DNA from: Murdochiella vaginalis
Lineage (GTDB): Bacteria > Bacillota > Clostridia > Tissierellales > Peptoniphilaceae
Length of the DNA stretch: 64,000 nucleotides
Direction: 5' to 3'
Assembly: GCF_900119705.1 (NCBI RefSeq)
Contig: NZ_LT632322.1
Location: forward strand, 868,001-932,000
How positions within the stretch are numbered: the first letter of the stretch is position 1; the number at the start of each line of letters is the position of its first letter. The notes beneath the pieces are model-generated. The model had not been told where the DNA came from, did not search any database, and saw only the letters and a program-made list of their open reading frames with translations. The translations under genes and the position numbers were made by a program. Of this stretch, positions 63,521 to 64,000 are shown piece by piece.

Positions 63521-63561
63521 AAAAGACGAGCTACACCTGTTGTGCAGCTCGTCTTTGTTTT
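63521..63561. terminator. Bidirectional terminator after dfx
   Basis: Stem AAAGACGAGCT (63522-63532) with AGCTCGTCTTT (63546-63556) plus inner ACA/TGT pairs. It is flanked by an A-rich tract on the left and GTTTTTG on the right, so it can serve the convergent minus-strand gene too. Confidence 0.88.
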
Positions 63562-63628
63562 TGCGAGGTTGTCGTCTTCCGCAACGCCGAAACGTCAGGC
63601 AGAGAGCATTCTCTCGGCAGTAGGCCTT

Positions 63629-63832
63629 TTAGAAGGCGATACGTCCTTTTTGTTCCTCGTCATTGATGCTGTAATAGGCGGCATATTCTTCCGGCTTGAC
63701 ATAAATATCCAGCGTTTTCAGCTCGCTTAATTTATGGCCGTCCTGTTTCCAGTACATTTTCGCCTGTTTTACCAGCTCTTCCATATCCACTTCACGACCT
63801 TGATACTGTACAATATATTTCGTTTTGAGCAT
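63629..63832 (-). CDS. Small DUF6465-like protein
   Basis: A 67-residue protein (MLKTKYIVQYQGREVDMEEL, then KQAKMYWKQDGHKLSELKTL and DIYVKPEEYAAYYSIND). This pattern resembles the small clostridial family DUF6465, whose function is unknown. GGGAGGATGTT precedes the ATG at 63832; the open frame extends upstream to 63904 without support. Confidence 0.78.
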   Translation of the reverse strand: MLKTKYIVQYQGREVDMEELVKQAKMYWKQDGHKLSELKTLDIYVKPEEYAAYYSINDEEQKGRIAF

Positions 63833-63894
63833 AACATCCTCCCATTGGTTCAAAAAAATCGAAATTTCTCTTCTCTTTTTCCGATTTCCGCCAT

Positions 63895-63923
63895 AGTTTA
63901 TCAAAAACGAAAAAAAACAACAA
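63895..63923 (-). promoter_or_regulatory. Candidate promoter of the DUF6465-like gene
   Basis: On the minus strand: -35 TTGTTG (63923-63918), 17-base spacer rich in T, -10 TAAACT (63900-63895). The remaining sequence to 64000 is AT-rich with no gene seen. Confidence 0.4.
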
Positions 63924-64000
63924 GAAGAAGAGAATAATTCTAGGGAAAATGCGGGACATTTTGAAAAAATCTTCTATTTTGCAGAAAAAACATTTTATTA

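Overview
This window is a dense, almost continuously coding stretch of a low-to-mid GC Firmicutes-type (Bacillota) chromosome. Most genes have strong GGAGG ribosome binding sites. A zinc-type S14, the ECF transporter genes near rplQ, PPDK, malic enzyme, a C69 dipeptidase, desulfoferrodoxin and an acyl-CoA-type dehydrogenase suggest a strictly anaerobic amino-acid or peptide fermenter, perhaps of the Peptoniphilaceae/Tissierellia. That placement is inference from gene content and style; no 16S gene or tRNA is visible.

Layout. 1-13032: the S10-spc-alpha ribosomal superoperon, from rplW (rplD lies just outside) to rplQ, with secY, adk, a KOW-domain protein, infA and rpoA inside; map is absent from its usual place. 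13142-20312: a second operon with its own TTGACA/TATCAT promoter (aldose-epimerase-like, CDF metal transporter, YkuD transpeptidase, ecfA1-ecfA2-ecfT, truA). 20461-23403: a secreted SH3/NlpC-P60 hydrolase and trpS. 23488-26115 (minus): pyruvate phosphate dikinase. 26428-31022: a small membrane protein, valS, a cold-shock protein, a lipoprotein and HU. 31205-35768: a six-gene operon (hydroxyacyl-CoA dehydrogenase, YbaK, HutD-like, formate/nitrite channel, FolD-like, GcvT-like) with a one-carbon flavour. 35874-42769: mostly minus-strand genes (malic enzyme, C69 dipeptidase, and a three-gene VWA/solute-binding-protein/XpaC-like operon), with a plus-strand thioesterase in between. 43023-48650: HIT protein, rpsU, floA, a repeat-containing protein, phoH, a ybeY-era gene fusion and recO. 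48717-58606: glyQ-glyS-dgt, then dnaG-rpoD-trmK-nif3-like. 58692-64000: a secreted DUF1002 protein, a small RNA followed by an AbiF/Abi_2 HEPN protein, folC, lexA with an SOS-type box, desulfoferrodoxin and a small DUF6465-like protein.

The most interesting elements are: (1) the AbiF-type HEPN protein, preceded by its own promoter and a compact, possibly pseudoknotted RNA that ends in a terminator, which looks like an RNA-antitoxin/HEPN-toxin pair; (2) a single gene joining the rRNA endonuclease YbeY directly to the GTPase Era; (3) a 692-residue primary sigma factor with about 275 extra residues between regions 1.2 and 2; (4) a flotillin-coupled protein carrying five 12-residue (36-bp) tandem repeats; and (5) a translationally coupled operon of a VWA-fused lipoprotein, an XpaC-like membrane protein and a second binding protein. 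Most intergenic gaps are short, and many convergent pairs share one bidirectional terminator.
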